A stretch of 64,000 bases of DNA from Embiotoca jacksoni (taxonomy: Eukaryota > Chordata > Actinopteri > Embiotocidae), in NCBI GenBank assembly GCA_022577435.1, contig JAKOON010000007.1, positions 2,721,426 to 2,785,425 on the forward strand, written 5' to 3'. Under the pieces are notes generated by a model. The model did no database searches. It was not told the DNA's origin and worked only from the letters and a program-made list of their open reading frames with translations. How positions within the stretch are numbered: position 1 is the stretch's first letter; every line of letters starts with the position of its first letter. Below are positions 35,972 to 47,579 of this stretch, in pieces. The position numbers and the translations under genes were made by a program.

Positions 35972-36005
35972 ATTATTTTCACATTTCACTTCTAATACAT
36001 CTTTT
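35972..36005. repeat. 34-bp perfect direct repeat, copy 2
   Basis: Exact copy of 34804-34837, offset 1168 bp. Confidence 0.97.
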
Positions 36006-36075
36006 TAAACTACCCTGAGGCACTGTTAGCAGTTATAATGGGAAAACATAGCTCTGACGGTAACACACACATCCT

Positions 36076-36134
36076 TACACACACACACACACACACACGC
36101 ACACACGCACGCACACACGCACACATGCACACAC
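36076..36134. repeat. (AC)n with ACGC interruptions
   Basis: First array of the 36-42 kb cluster. Confidence 0.95.
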
Positions 36135-36282
36135 GTTCAGGTATGCACGTCTCATACCAGGCTGAAAAGCTGCATGCTTGTAATCATATCTTTATAAATG
36201 GAGCAGATAGCATCACAGGTATAGAACTGGGGGTGGAAATGAGATGCTGATAGAGTAATAGCATTACCCTAGATCCTGTAAC

Positions 36283-36284
<2 letters not shown>

Positions 36285-36378
<94 letters not shown>
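36285..36378. repeat. (AC)47 microsatellite
   Basis: About 94 bp of perfect AC. Confidence 0.97.
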
Positions 36379-36380
<2 letters not shown>

Positions 36381-36813
36381 GTGATGGTATTCCCTCGATG
36401 GATCAGGTAACATGCTGTGAATTAGCCAGTGATCCGTGCTGGCAGTTGAACGGGGTAAAGTCAGCTCAGATTTGTGTCAGAGCATTTAACAAGTGCTTAG
36501 TTTCATTACAGGTTTCTCTGCACTGAAACCAGATCATTTGATACAATTTTGACACTGATTTAAAAGTTTAAAAGGAAATTTTCTGTTCTTGTACATTGTG
36601 CAAACTGTTACACGACCTTTGCACAATGCTAATCGTAAAGATCCTGTTAATATTCTGGTATTTGTGATGCGACGAGGATGATTTTAAAACCAACTAAACT
36701 GAATTCTTTCTCAATGATTTTGTAATTAGAAGACCTAATTTTATCTTATGCTTCTAAATTAACACTGAAGTTTTTTTTTTCTTGTATCATACCCACATTT
36801 GAGTGCCCCAAAA

Positions 36814-36839
36814 AAACACACAAAACACACACAGACACA

Positions 36840-36910
<71 letters not shown>
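36814..36910. repeat. (AC)n microsatellite
   Basis: AC array with AAAAC and CAGAC variants at its left end. Long Thr-His and Cys-Val frames over it are artefacts. Confidence 0.97.
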
Positions 36911-36911
<1 letters not shown>

Positions 36912-37024
36912 GTCCTCTGCTGCGGCATGGCTTTTATATCCAACCGCGATTTACGTCTGTTTTGATTGGCCTTCAGAGCAGAGTCAGCCGGGTTTGAAAG
37001 TGGCGAAGAGGAATGTGTCCACAC

Positions 37025-37027
<3 letters not shown>

Positions 37028-37088
<61 letters not shown>

Positions 37089-37091
37089 CAC
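37028..37091. repeat. (AC)n microsatellite
   Basis: About 30 AC units with one GC interruption near the right end. Confidence 0.97.
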
Positions 37092-37239
37092 CCCCACGTA
37101 CGCTTATTTTCGCATCACTTTCATATCACTACAAACACACACCCGCACCTCGCGAAAACAGACGCCGTCTTTCTATTTCCCCCGTGACATGGTCACGCAG
37201 ACTTTAAAACACCTCTGTTAACTTTGCTTCCATATCTTA

Positions 37240-37305
37240 AACACACACACACACATACACCGACACACACACATACAGAGACACACACACATACAGAGAC
37301 ACACA
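37240..37305. repeat. Interrupted (AC)n with ACATACAGAG repeat
   Basis: AC array with two copies of ACATACAGAGACACACAC. Confidence 0.93.
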
Positions 37306-37309
37306 GCGG

Positions 37310-38850
37310 ACAGGAATGTGTTGTTGTTACGGTGGAGCTGTGGAGCTGCTCAGTACTCAGCACCTCCACACCGATAAGACTGCAGCCATCTGATAGAGAA
37401 GAATGTAGACAGACTTGAAGGAAAGTGCAAAGATGGATGGAGGGAGAGTGACAGAGGAAGGGAAAGTACAGGATTGAAGAGGGATGAAAAGGCAGATATG
37501 TTTATTCAGATTTCACACTTTTGAACCTTTGAGCTATCTTAACTTCTGTGGTGAAGTCTGTTGATTTTTCTTGTTGACACCAATCAAAGTGGTGATATGA
37601 CATGTTTATTGGCTCTGCAGTGAGGATCCTCTGTATGTTAGCAGTAACCATCTCATTGTTCAGAGAATTCGCATGATTTACATTTTATTATTTACCATTA
37701 TGAGCAAACTGGGTTTAACCTTGCATGTCATACAGTAATTATCAGAGATTAGTTTAGAAAAAATACCTCATGTTTGGCAAAGTAGGCAGCCACTAAATAC
37801 ACAGTATTCAGATGCAGCCAATTAATAATACATTTATACATTCATACATGAAGAAACTGCAATAGTACATTATCTGTTTAAAAAAATAAAATACTTCAAT
37901 ATTCAGTGTTTCCCCGAGACAGACAGTGTGTCTCACACTGAACTGAAATGAAACGGGTGCACAGGCACCAAGTAAATAAATAGTAGTTACTGGACGTAAC
38001 TTCAGTTCTATGAGTACGTTCATATTTTGTTTCTTTCAGGGGGGCAGGAGGCCCGTTGGCGGGGTGACCCGCCCTCCCAAGACAATGGTGGGGGAAACAC
38101 TGACATCGGGGATCCTGGCCCTGGTATTACTCGATATTGAAATCAAATTTAGTGAAATCGCCCACCTCTGCTGCCTCTCGTCACCTGGTTATTTATAGAC
38201 ATTATTAGACGTCTCCCTTCCAATCAGTCCACAGTCTTCTTCCCTGCCTCCTTTTACAATGTATCCCTTGATCCCTCTTCCCTCCTCTCCCTTCATTTGT
38301 CTCGTGACCTCTGACCGTTCCTCGTTAGGGAGGAAAAGGAAGCGGTTAACCTCTGCACCGAATGCTCGCACACACAAACACATTGAAACACATGCATACT
38401 CGGTGTCCTAGATTCCCCACGGAGGGGAAATGATTCTAGATCGAAATGATTAACTTTCTGTTCAGATTAACTGAAGATGACACAGATTTATTGAAAGTTA
38501 TTCTGCGCCAATTTTGGGTTGACTCAGGGCAATGATAAAACATATATATAGAGTATATAGGGATTAACTCATTAGCTACAACTTCAACAAAGGCATTATT
38601 GATGTCCTTACTGTAGTTGTCAGCACACTTAAAATTTGCCAATACTTTACATACATTTCAGAATGTTCAAATACAAGTTCATAGAAAGAACAAACTCTAA
38701 GTGCAAAATCAGAAACACACTATTGTTTCAAATACAGTGTAACTTCAGTAACTTCAGACTTTTTCGGCATTTTTGGCTTCACACACTTCTGTTTACTCAG
38801 CTCTGTTTTTTCCTGTCAGACAAAGGATTGTAAATGCAGATATAATGAAT
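37310..38850. other. Intergenic, no feature recognised
   Basis: Single-copy-looking sequence between arrays. A short purine-rich tract lies at 37425-37495. Confidence 0.45.
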
Positions 38851-38851
38851 C

Positions 38852-38972
<121 letters not shown>

Positions 38973-39406
38973 TTTTTTGTGGGTTTTTCTAGCAATTGGG
39001 GCTTCTGCTACCAGTAGGAATAGAAATATTTTATTTGGCCATTTGCCATTAAGAACAACCTATAAATAGTTCTCTTTCTTTTTGTCTTTTACCTCCTTCC
39101 GACTCTAAACCACTTGCTGACAATACAAAGATATTTTATTGATGTAACTATCAAAACATGTCAGAAATGAACCGGAAATAACCTATATTTCAGGCCATGG
39201 CCAACATTTTTCTCCAGTCGTGCATCAGTGATGTGAGGAAATGGGAGAAAAAGAGAACATGAATTGTAATCACAAATGTATCGGTAATATTCTTGGCCAT
39301 TACACATAAACACACACAGACACTGGCTCATAGAGGCTTGTTTCCTGTCGCACTGTCTGCAGACAAATGCTGTTGTGTCTGTCAGTAAATAGCTTGGGGC
39401 TGTGGT

Positions 39407-39411
39407 ACACA

Positions 39412-39484
<73 letters not shown>
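39407..39484. repeat. (CA)n microsatellite
   Basis: About 38 units, one ATAC interruption. Confidence 0.97.
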
Positions 39485-39485
<1 letters not shown>

Positions 39486-39607
39486 GGGTCAGCTGTGCAG
39501 ATGTGCTGCTCAATCAGTAGTTTAATCACAGAGGTTAGAGTTTAATGAGTTATTATTGCTGAACCCTAAATCACACAAACACACGGCTGCCCAGCCATTA
39601 TACGTAG

Positions 39608-39610
<3 letters not shown>

Positions 39611-39672
<62 letters not shown>
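39611..39672. repeat. (GT)n microsatellite
   Basis: About 31 units. It lies 126 bp from the previous CA array and is inverted relative to it. Confidence 0.97.
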
Positions 39673-39676
<4 letters not shown>

Positions 39677-40012
39677 GTATGTGTTCAAGACCTGCAACAA
39701 ATAACAAATTGCTCTGCAGAACTGTACTGTGTGGCTTTCTTAAGTGTTTCCAGGTCTTTTAAGATGTACTTGTGTTTCAGGAGATCGACAGAGGAGAGAT
39801 GTTGAGGCCAAGTCACACAGACAGAGAAATATTTCCGCTAAATTTTTGAAACGCATATCACACTGTAATAGAGTCTTAGTTAGGTTTTCTTTCACTATTT
39901 GCGAACGAGTGAAACACACTATAAGAGTATCACTGACTCAGCCTGTCTACAGACATTTGGATCTGCCTGGGCAAAATAATCCTTCTAACACAACACCAGG
40001 ATTTCAGTTTGA

Positions 40013-40065
40013 TGGTGTGTGTGTGTGTGTGAGTGTGAGTGTCTTCGTGTGCGTGTGTCAGTGTG
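40013..40065. repeat. Interrupted (GT)n
   Basis: GT units with GAGT, CTTC and GCGT variants. Confidence 0.9.
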
Positions 40066-40711
40066 ATATTCTAGCAAATTAGACCATCAATCAAACACAA
40101 CATGGGAAGCAGCAAGAGAAAAAAAAAAATCCTTGCATTGAAACAAAGGCGCTGGAGGAACATATGGAGTTATTTAACTGCCCTTTAAGAAACACAAGCG
40201 TGTGTCTGTGTGTGTGCGTTTGTGTGCACTTGGGTTACTATATTTGAGAAGAGCGCTGTGCATTATTCAACTTGAGTTGTGGACTTTCTGGGGACATTGG
40301 TTCATTGGAGGAGTGGGCGCACGCTGCATCATAATGTCGAGTGTAAAATAATTAGAGTTACTACTAAGTGAAATTGGGTTAACTGGAGCAGATAGATTAA
40401 ATAGAGAGAATAGAGATAGACTAGCAAATCTAAAGTAAAATAATCAAGAGTAGAGTTGATCTACTGTGAAATGAAGGCAAGGCTAGAATAGAGTTTGTGG
40501 ATAATCAGTGGAAAACAGTTGTTTCCTTAGGAATAGGACACCTCATGTGTGCTGCAATTTTTGCATTTCCTGTAATGTGAGGGGGAAATTACTAAGAGGT
40601 GTAAAAGGAGGTTTGGAGGACAGTTTGCTTTGGACGTAAATGGGTCTCTGACAATCAGTCACCCTTGTGAGGACTTATTTGCACTTCTTAATTCAGAATT
40701 AAAGTCAAGCC

Positions 40712-41216
40712 TAAGGGCCAAGTCAGACCAAACATTCGCAACGAGACTTTTTTTGTAGCTGGATATAATTTGCGGCATCTTAAAAAGATGAATGAAGTTA
40801 GTGATCGAGAGTTACTTGCAACTGCTGCATTTTTAGAAGTGATGTAATCGCGAAAACATAAAAAAAAAAAAAAAAACATGGTGTAGAAAAATTTTGAGCT
40901 GCCCCTGGGAGCTTCGACAGCGTACCCACTGGGCTCATGCAAATTTATGCCGTGAACTTGGGACAGGAGATCTCACCGACTTTTTCTGGAACACTTCCAT
41001 TGTTTAGAGGACATGCTGTCTTCTCTAATGACCAAAAAAACAACAACAACTGAACTAAAAGTGCCCGCTTGCAACTTTTCTAGTTGAGTCGCAGGCGACA
41101 CCATCTTCTGGTCTACATCAAGAGATACAGGACAGCTGTCATTGCTGCACGTTTTCCCCGCAACGCTCTCAAACAGTTTCGTCTCGTTGCAAAGTTTCGG
41201 TCTGAACTGAGCTTAA
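40712..41216. mobile_element. Non-autonomous Harbinger-like element with TAA flanks
   Basis: The left end (from 40715) reads GGGCCAAGTCAGACC, AAACATTCGCAACGAGAC. The right end, read inward from 41213 on the other strand, gives AGCTCAGTTCAGACC, GAAACTTTGCAACGAGAC. The two match at about 25 of 34 bases. Flanks are TAA on both sides (40712-40714 and 41214-41216), the 3-bp TWA duplication expected for PIF/Harbinger. The 499-bp interior has no transposase frame. Confidence 0.75.
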
Positions 41217-41471
41217 GAGTCACACCTGTTGGAATTTAACATGGCAGGTAAATTCATCAGTAGCTAGCATTAAATATGTAATGAAGTTGGACAAGAGCTG
41301 AAAGATGGAGTGAAATTGGGGCTAGAATGAGAGCTTATGTTACTCCTGCAGTTCGACTAGTTAGATGAAAAGAGGATAACTTATGAGAAATTTCTTGGTC
41401 AGTGTTCTCTTCAGCAAAAACAAAAAGCTTCACATGTGCTCCTTTGTCAGTACACATAAGCAGAATCATGC

Positions 41472-41472
<1 letters not shown>

Positions 41473-41512
<40 letters not shown>

Positions 41513-41523
41513 TGTGTGTGTGT
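41473..41523. repeat. (GT)n microsatellite
   Basis: About 25 units. Confidence 0.96.
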
Positions 41524-41584
41524 TCGAAACGACATGTGGATTTTATGATAGCCCCTTCAAAAGTTGGCTGTCTCTTCTCTCCCC

Positions 41585-41591
<7 letters not shown>

Positions 41592-41617
<26 letters not shown>

Positions 41618-41619
41618 AA
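41592..41619. repeat. (CA)n microsatellite
   Basis: About 13 units after a CT run. Confidence 0.95.
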
Positions 41620-41834
41620 AGCAAGTGTGTATGCAGTGTATGTGGAGATAATAGCCTTGCAGGGGCCACAGTAGAGCTTCGCCAAAGATCTGTCCAACTA
41701 AAAGGTTCATTAAACCACACTCATCTCTCTCACACACATCCAGACACACACGTTTGAGGACCTACTTTATCACTGACATAAGAAAAATACAAAATTAGGC
41801 TCACACATTACCTGTGCTAATAAACCACAAGAAG

Positions 41835-41835
<1 letters not shown>

Positions 41836-41869
<34 letters not shown>

Positions 41870-41888
41870 CATGGCACGCACACACACA
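41836..41888. repeat. (CA)n, interrupted
   Basis: About 16 units, then AGCATGGCACG and a further short array. Confidence 0.93.
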
Positions 41889-42109
41889 GCTGCGTTGCAT
41901 GAACCATTAATGTGCCATCAGATATCAAGCTATTTAAATAGATGAGGCCCAGTGTGAAGAGAACTCCAAACTTTCCACCAATTATTCTCTAATCTGTCCA
42001 TTGCTGGGATGAAAGGAGAGAAGAAGAGGAGAGAAAAGTATGTGGGAAAAGAAAAGGGTCGTGATGAGAGGCAGGAAGTGGGAAGTGTATAAGTAAGAGA
42101 AGACCAGGA

Positions 42110-42550
42110 CAAATGGTCATTCCAGCATTATCAAATCCATCTTCGTCAAATTTTACAATCGCAATTGCAGTATTCCGAATTTTAAAAATCACAAGCGGTG
42201 CAAAATTATTCGCGACACATTTTCTGTCACCCAGCAGTGGTTGATCTACCAGAGAGGGTAGGTGGAGGGTTGGCTCGCACTGCAACTCACTTGTGTGTGA
42301 AGCAGTGTACTGTTTTAGTTTTTTCTTGTCTCTGCTAGTATCTTCAGAAGACATCATTCCCTCATTTTTTTTCTTCCATGTGTACTGGTGACCTTGACCG
42401 GTTATAGAGCTGGAGCCAAGCAGCAAACCAGCTGTGACGTCGAATTCACCAACATTTGCGTCTTTGCATTGACTTTGTATGCAATTGTCCCGCGGGGAAT
42501 AATTTGCTTCGCCATTTGGTCTGAACCCACCATAAGAACACATCTGCAAT
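42110..42550 (-). mobile_element. Possible one-ended DNA-transposon remnant (weak)
   Basis: The right edge GGGGAATAATTTGCTTCGCC, then ATTTGGTCTGAACCCACC, resembles the GGTCTGAAC terminus of the element at 40715-41213. On the minus strand a 186-codon frame (41989-42549), the longest in the window, crosses it, but its sequence matches no transposase I know and half lies in a purine-rich tract. No left terminus was found. Confidence 0.28.
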
Positions 42551-42559
42551 TACTGCTGG

Positions 42560-45500
42560 CCATAGGTATCGCCAAAGAGAAACCATTGTAACTTTAAATG
42601 CATTTCAGTGGAATAAACCTCGATCAATAAATTTGGCAAAATAATCCTGTATAACACTTTAGAGGGCAACTTCACTGAACTCTGACATTTGCACGTAAAG
42701 TGAGATTCATTATACAGTGGTAGTTTTTAGCCGGTCTTGGAGTATGTTCTGAAAAATGCAACACGGAATTAACTTTGTTTGGGATGTTCAAAACTTCTCT
42801 GCTTTGTTGTTTTTTTTCTTTTTTCTTTTGGTGCCAACACGTACAAAGAGTAAAAAAAAAAAAAAGGAAGGAAATGAAGACGAGAAACTGTAGTAGAAAA
42901 GTGGAAAGAAAGGGAGGAAATGAAAAACTTTGCACTGTCGGGAGTTTGTCTTGTCCTTCAGCAGCTACTCTTCCTCACACACTTTCCTTCAGACTGTCCA
43001 CTTAAAAAGGATGACAGTTTCAGCAAATCCCCCGCTTATGTTCAAGTGATAAAACTCTCTAGCAGTTGTAATAATTATGACAGTAGCAAAAGAGGAGGTC
43101 AGGTGATGTTAGGGAGTCACACGGTCCGCATAAAGAGGCGACTGGGATGGAGGGATCAACTAAACTCTGGACCTTGACATGGGAGATTGCTTTTTGTTTC
43201 TTTTAACCATCACTATTCCGTAACCTTAACTGTGTGTTTATTATTGTAACCATGACGATGAAGGCCCTCTAGCCTCAACAAAGTACTTCCAAAGATGATG
43301 CTTTGTTTCCCAGTTCCAACCACAAGTCAGTGTTGCTTGTCGTCAGTCTTGACCACATGTTAATGACTGTATCCATGGCGACAGAGTCCCCTAACCTTAA
43401 CCAAGCGGTGCACTCGGACTTACTTGAACCCGAACTCGAACCCAAACTCAAACCTCACCATCTTTATGCCCAAGCGTAACCAAACCTCACCAAACAGTTA
43501 CACATCATAAAACTGATATACGGATATTAGTGGGGATTTGTTATGGTTTTGGAAGGCACACACAGGCACATTACATCGAGACAAAGGACATATAATGTGT
43601 TTATTATTCCTACAAATCTGTGCATGCCTTGAAGGCATGATCAGAATCAGGAAGATTTGTGTTAGAAGAACATTGCTGTCCTTGTTAATCCTTTTAAAAA
43701 GCCTCACCTGAGCTGGGACTTCAAGCTCTAGTCCCTGGCATCGAGATGGAACCTGCATGTTACGCCGTTATCTTACACCGGTTTACCTTAATGACACATT
43801 ACATCCTACATTGGCACAGAATGATGGCATTGGATTCGGATCAGGTCCTCTATTATCGTCCACTGTAAATGTAATTCCAACGGAGTCTGGACCGGAATAT
43901 TTCTTTGTCTTATGCATATGCGAGAGAGGCTTGGTCAACAGAGAGGAAATTCCATGTGACAGCGAGATATTAATGTGTGTGTCCCTGCCGCTGTGCGTGC
44001 ACACGAGTGTGTGTGAGCAGTGAAGCGTGAAGCTGTGACTGCGGTCGCTGGCTCGGTCCTGCACCACAGAAACATACTAATTAGTTGAACACTGTCTCTC
44101 AGCTCATAAAAAATACAGAGACTGGGACACGAGTAAAAAAAAAAAAAAGAAGAGGGAATTACATACGAAGAAAGGTGATGGGATATTAGGGAAGGAAAAG
44201 GAGAAATAAAAGCGGAATGTGTTGTTGAGAGGCAGACGGGAAGAGAAAGAGAGGAAGTTTGAGAGATTAAAAGCAGAGAGAATGAGATGGAGGGTCGGAA
44301 CAGGGCACCCGAGGGATGGCGAGAGAGAGTGAGGAAAGAAATAAAAAATAAAAAAAAAAAAAGAGAGGGAAAGAGTGGCAGTAGTTATGTGGTGTGAGAA
44401 GTTCAGCAGCAGCCAACTCCATTCACTTCACAAACGCTTAATGTCTCATTTTGCAAAGCGCCCTGCGTGTTTTTGGTTTTTCCGCTTTATCCGCTGAAAT
44501 ATAACGGAGACCCCAGGAGAAAATGTTCGAGGAGGGGATCATGAATCAAAGGTCCTGAACCAAATTTCAAACCCTCAACCTCAAAAAGTTAATGACATGC
44601 ATCTTATCCCAATGAGCCCAAACAAAGCCGTCAGAGAGCAGTTTCAAACACACATAAGCAGCGGTTTGTTTCAGGAAAAAAAAAAGATGATCGCTCCTTC
44701 GTTTTGAGTGTTCCAGTGTGTTGTTTTTGTGGTGGTGATTTTTCTTTTCTCATTATTTGTTTGCCCAGTTCTTGTTGCTGTCAGAAAGGGGGCTTTTCTC
44801 ACTGACCACTTTTTTTTTCTTTTCTTTTCCTTTTTTGTAAACGTGTCTCCTTTTGCATGGAAGAAATTGTTTGTCACTAATTCGTTGTCTCAATTTCAGC
44901 TCATTTTCAAGTCCTGTTCGCTACATTTGCAAATACACATATAAAAATGATTTTTTTTTTGTTGTTGTTCTTATTTTCATATTCAACTTATGTACGAGCT
45001 AACCTACCCCAATGGGAAAATTCTTATATATTATAATAATTGAGCTATAAAAGTAGGTAATTCAAAACAAAACACAAACCTGTTCATGGTGTTTGTCACG
45101 CCAAACAAACTATTTGAAATGATAAAAGCTAATAAAGTTACACCCCTCCTGTTGTCCTTGAGGATCTGGGAGTCAGGAATGGCAGCAGTCTCTTCTACCA
45201 GTCTGTCTGTGTTTGTTGCGTACTGGCTTTCTGGTGTCCTCTGGTGTTTCATGCTCATTTTCCCCGAATGGGAAGCAATATGTGCGTGTTGTGTGTGCGG
45301 TACATGTAGCTCATTGTCAAAACATACACGGAGAAAGAAAGCCCATCTGATATGGATGGATATAATGTGTAAAGACATGTTTAAGTGTTGACAACCCGAT
45401 AAACCGCTTTGATTTCTATGTAAATGTAATGATACTTGATGATAGAATTTTTTGAGAGGGTTCATGTACGCTGTGATGGCCACGCTTTGACTGTCTGATT

Positions 45501-45640
45501 AGCCCCAAATGCTTTTCCCTGTGGGATGTTATTTGTCAGGGTTTCTTGCACCATCGTAGCATTTAAGACTCCGGTGGAAGCAGCCAAATGGGATTTTCCC
45601 ACAGAGAGACCAGGTGTAATCTCCTTGACAGGCTGCTCCC
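42560..45640. other. Intergenic; purine-rich and AT-rich, no gene
   Basis: 44140-44375 is a purine-rich tract. 43425-43460 is a degenerate hexamer run (AACCCG, AACTCG, AACCCA, AACTCA). Nothing coding was recognised. 45480-45560 is unrepetitive and AT-rich. Confidence 0.4.
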
Positions 45641-45820
45641 TGCTGTGCCTTCCTGGGCACCGCCAGCAGGGAGGAAACCTCGGGGTGACCCAGGAGACAC
45701 TGGAGGGATTCAGTTTCCCTGTATGCCGTAGGGCACCTGGGGATCTCCCAGGAGGAGTTTAAATTAGCTGCTGTGTAGAAGGCAGTGCCGCTCTGCTTGC
45801 CCTGCAGCTGCCATCGACAC
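45640..45820 (+). mobile_element. Decayed LINE 3' end
   Basis: CAGCAGGGAGGAAACCTCGG, GGTGACCCAGGAGACACTGG, AGGGATT and CACCTGGGGATCTCCCAGG, AGGAGTT follow, with decay, a very common fish LINE 3' coding end (GACCCAGGACACGCTGGAGG; CCTCGGGATCCCCC-GGAGGAG). Frameshifts are evident. I believe this belongs to the Rex-type retroposons but cannot confirm it. Confidence 0.62.
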
Positions 45821-45829
45821 GGTTGAAAA

Positions 45830-47180
45830 TAGTTTCAAAGCAGCCTCTTTTTCTTCTGTCCTTACGGTAGTTCTGCTGATTGTATTAGGGACCTTTTTTT
45901 TTTTTTTTTTTTAAATAGGTCTGACTTTGGGGTGAATTTCCCCAAAAAGGTTTCGTTAGTTTACATGTGGCACATTCATACAATTCTAAATTGGTAAGAA
46001 TTAGTCACACAATCCTCGGTCAATGTTTATACTTTGCAAATTTTCACTCAGATTTGTCTTCCTTTTTTTTTTTTTTTTTTTTTTAGCAAAATGACACCAA
46101 ACGACCCACACTGGTATTGATAAAGTAAAATGAAATTGTATATATCAAAGCGACCCAGCAGACCTCCGTTGAATATAGAAAGCCAAACCATAAAAGTCTT
46201 AATCAAACGATGGTAGTTTTACAAAAGCTTTGTTGAGTTTATCTGGAACATCACAATAAACTTGTTTACTGAAGCATTGAAATGATCAAATATTAAACTG
46301 GCTACGAGTCTGCCTCTGCTGCGTCCACGACTGACAGGAAAACTGATGTTTTAATTAGCTCCAGTTCTAGAATGAGACACTAAATTACTCTGTTTGGGTT
46401 CCAGGCATTACAATATTTATGAACTTCCCACTGTTCATTACAGAGCGAGACACTGCTGACGACAAAGCTTTTCACATTTGCGATACTTGCACAAAAAAAA
46501 TCCCCAAATGAATTGGACTAATTTAGAGGACACTCATTTAATTAGGAGTGAAATTATTTTATTACTGTAGCTGCAGATTGAATTGTCTCCACTCTTTAGT
46601 TCCCTTTTTCTTTCTGCCAATAGAGGGCAGCAGCAGTACTGCAACTGTTGCAACTCTTTTTTTATGAGTCTGCTCTGAAAAGTCTTATTTCACTGCAATC
46701 TGTCCCAACAGAAAGTAAAGTGGGGGAAATCATTGTAGCAAAGAGGAATAGTTGTAGGATGAGCATGAACTGAAACTTTTTTCTAAATATCTTATCATCC
46801 CAAATCAAAACCTCAATCATGTGGAAAGTTTATTTCAACTCAAAACCAGGTTTGTGTAAAATATTTGAGTTTTAATGTCTGACCAGCAACTGAAGTCTTA
46901 AATTTTATCAATTAAAATCGAACCCCAAAAGTCATGATCCATTTTTTTTTGCTTCATGGCTTCATTGAATTTGCCAACACCTTTAAAAATACATCAAACT
47001 TTAATTACATTTCGACCAACTCTGACTGATCTATCAGGCAGAATTTTGTCTGTCATCTGCTGGTTGTTGGCGCATTTATCAGTGACACACACAGACTACC
47101 CCCCCGGATGATGCATTGGAGATATGGCTCAAATAAGCCGTGCCTCAAAACCAATATGATCGCAAAGTACATCATTAAGT
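45830..47180. other. Intergenic; candidate conserved block at 46330-46590
   Basis: T runs lie at 45894-45912 and 46062-46084. 46330-46590 is unrepetitive with several TTAATTAG/TAATTTAG-type homeodomain sites (TTTTAATTAGC, ACTAATTTAGAGG, TTTAATTAGGAG) just 1.6-1.8 kb above slit3. It could be a proximal enhancer. Confidence 0.35.
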
Positions 47181-47198
47181 TGATAAATGGGCCGTGAC

Positions 47199-47227
47199 AA
47201 AAAAAAAAGAAAAAAAAAAAAAAAAAA
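47199..47227. repeat. A-rich run
   Basis: A8-G-A17 composition. Confidence 0.93.
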
Positions 47228-47428
47228 GAGGAAGAGTGGCTGTGAAAGTCGCTAAATTATGTACACTGCTACCGTGGACTGAAAGGAGAGTGTTTTTTTT
47301 TTTTTTTTTTCCTTCCGTGTGGGAAAGTAGACGAGTTTATACAGCGGAGGGTGTTTCTGGGGAAGATAAGGGACGAGTGAAAGTTTGTGGAGCTCTCTGA
47401 CTCTCTTCACTGGTGAGGTGACATCAAC

Positions 47429-47429
<1 letters not shown>

Positions 47430-47472
<43 letters not shown>

Positions 47473-47510
47473 GGAGAGAGAGAGAGAGAGAGAGAGAGAA
47501 AGAAAGAGAG
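47430..47510. repeat. Compound (GT)n(GA)n microsatellite upstream of slit3
   Basis: About 12 GT units run into about 25 GA units with a few AAAG variants. It lies about 0.6 kb above the start codon, close to or inside the promoter. Confidence 0.96.
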
Positions 47511-47579
47511 GATTTTGGGGGAAACCTAAATACAAATCTGTCTGCCTCTCTCACTTCTCACAACTTCCAGGCTTAACAG

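Noticed and set aside
36746..37221. Long Cys-Val and Thr-His frames on both strands
   Set aside because: They are translations of CA/TG arrays. The same applies at 38860, 39161, 39556, 32643 and 53456.
41989..42549. 186-codon minus-strand frame, longest in the window
   Set aside because: Half is composition-driven (purine tract) and the rest has no domain, no splice context and no coding character. Kept only as a weak transposon remnant.
46915..46935. Minus-strand GGGGTTCGATTTTAA as a tRNA B box
   Set aside because: No A box or acceptor stem at the right distance.
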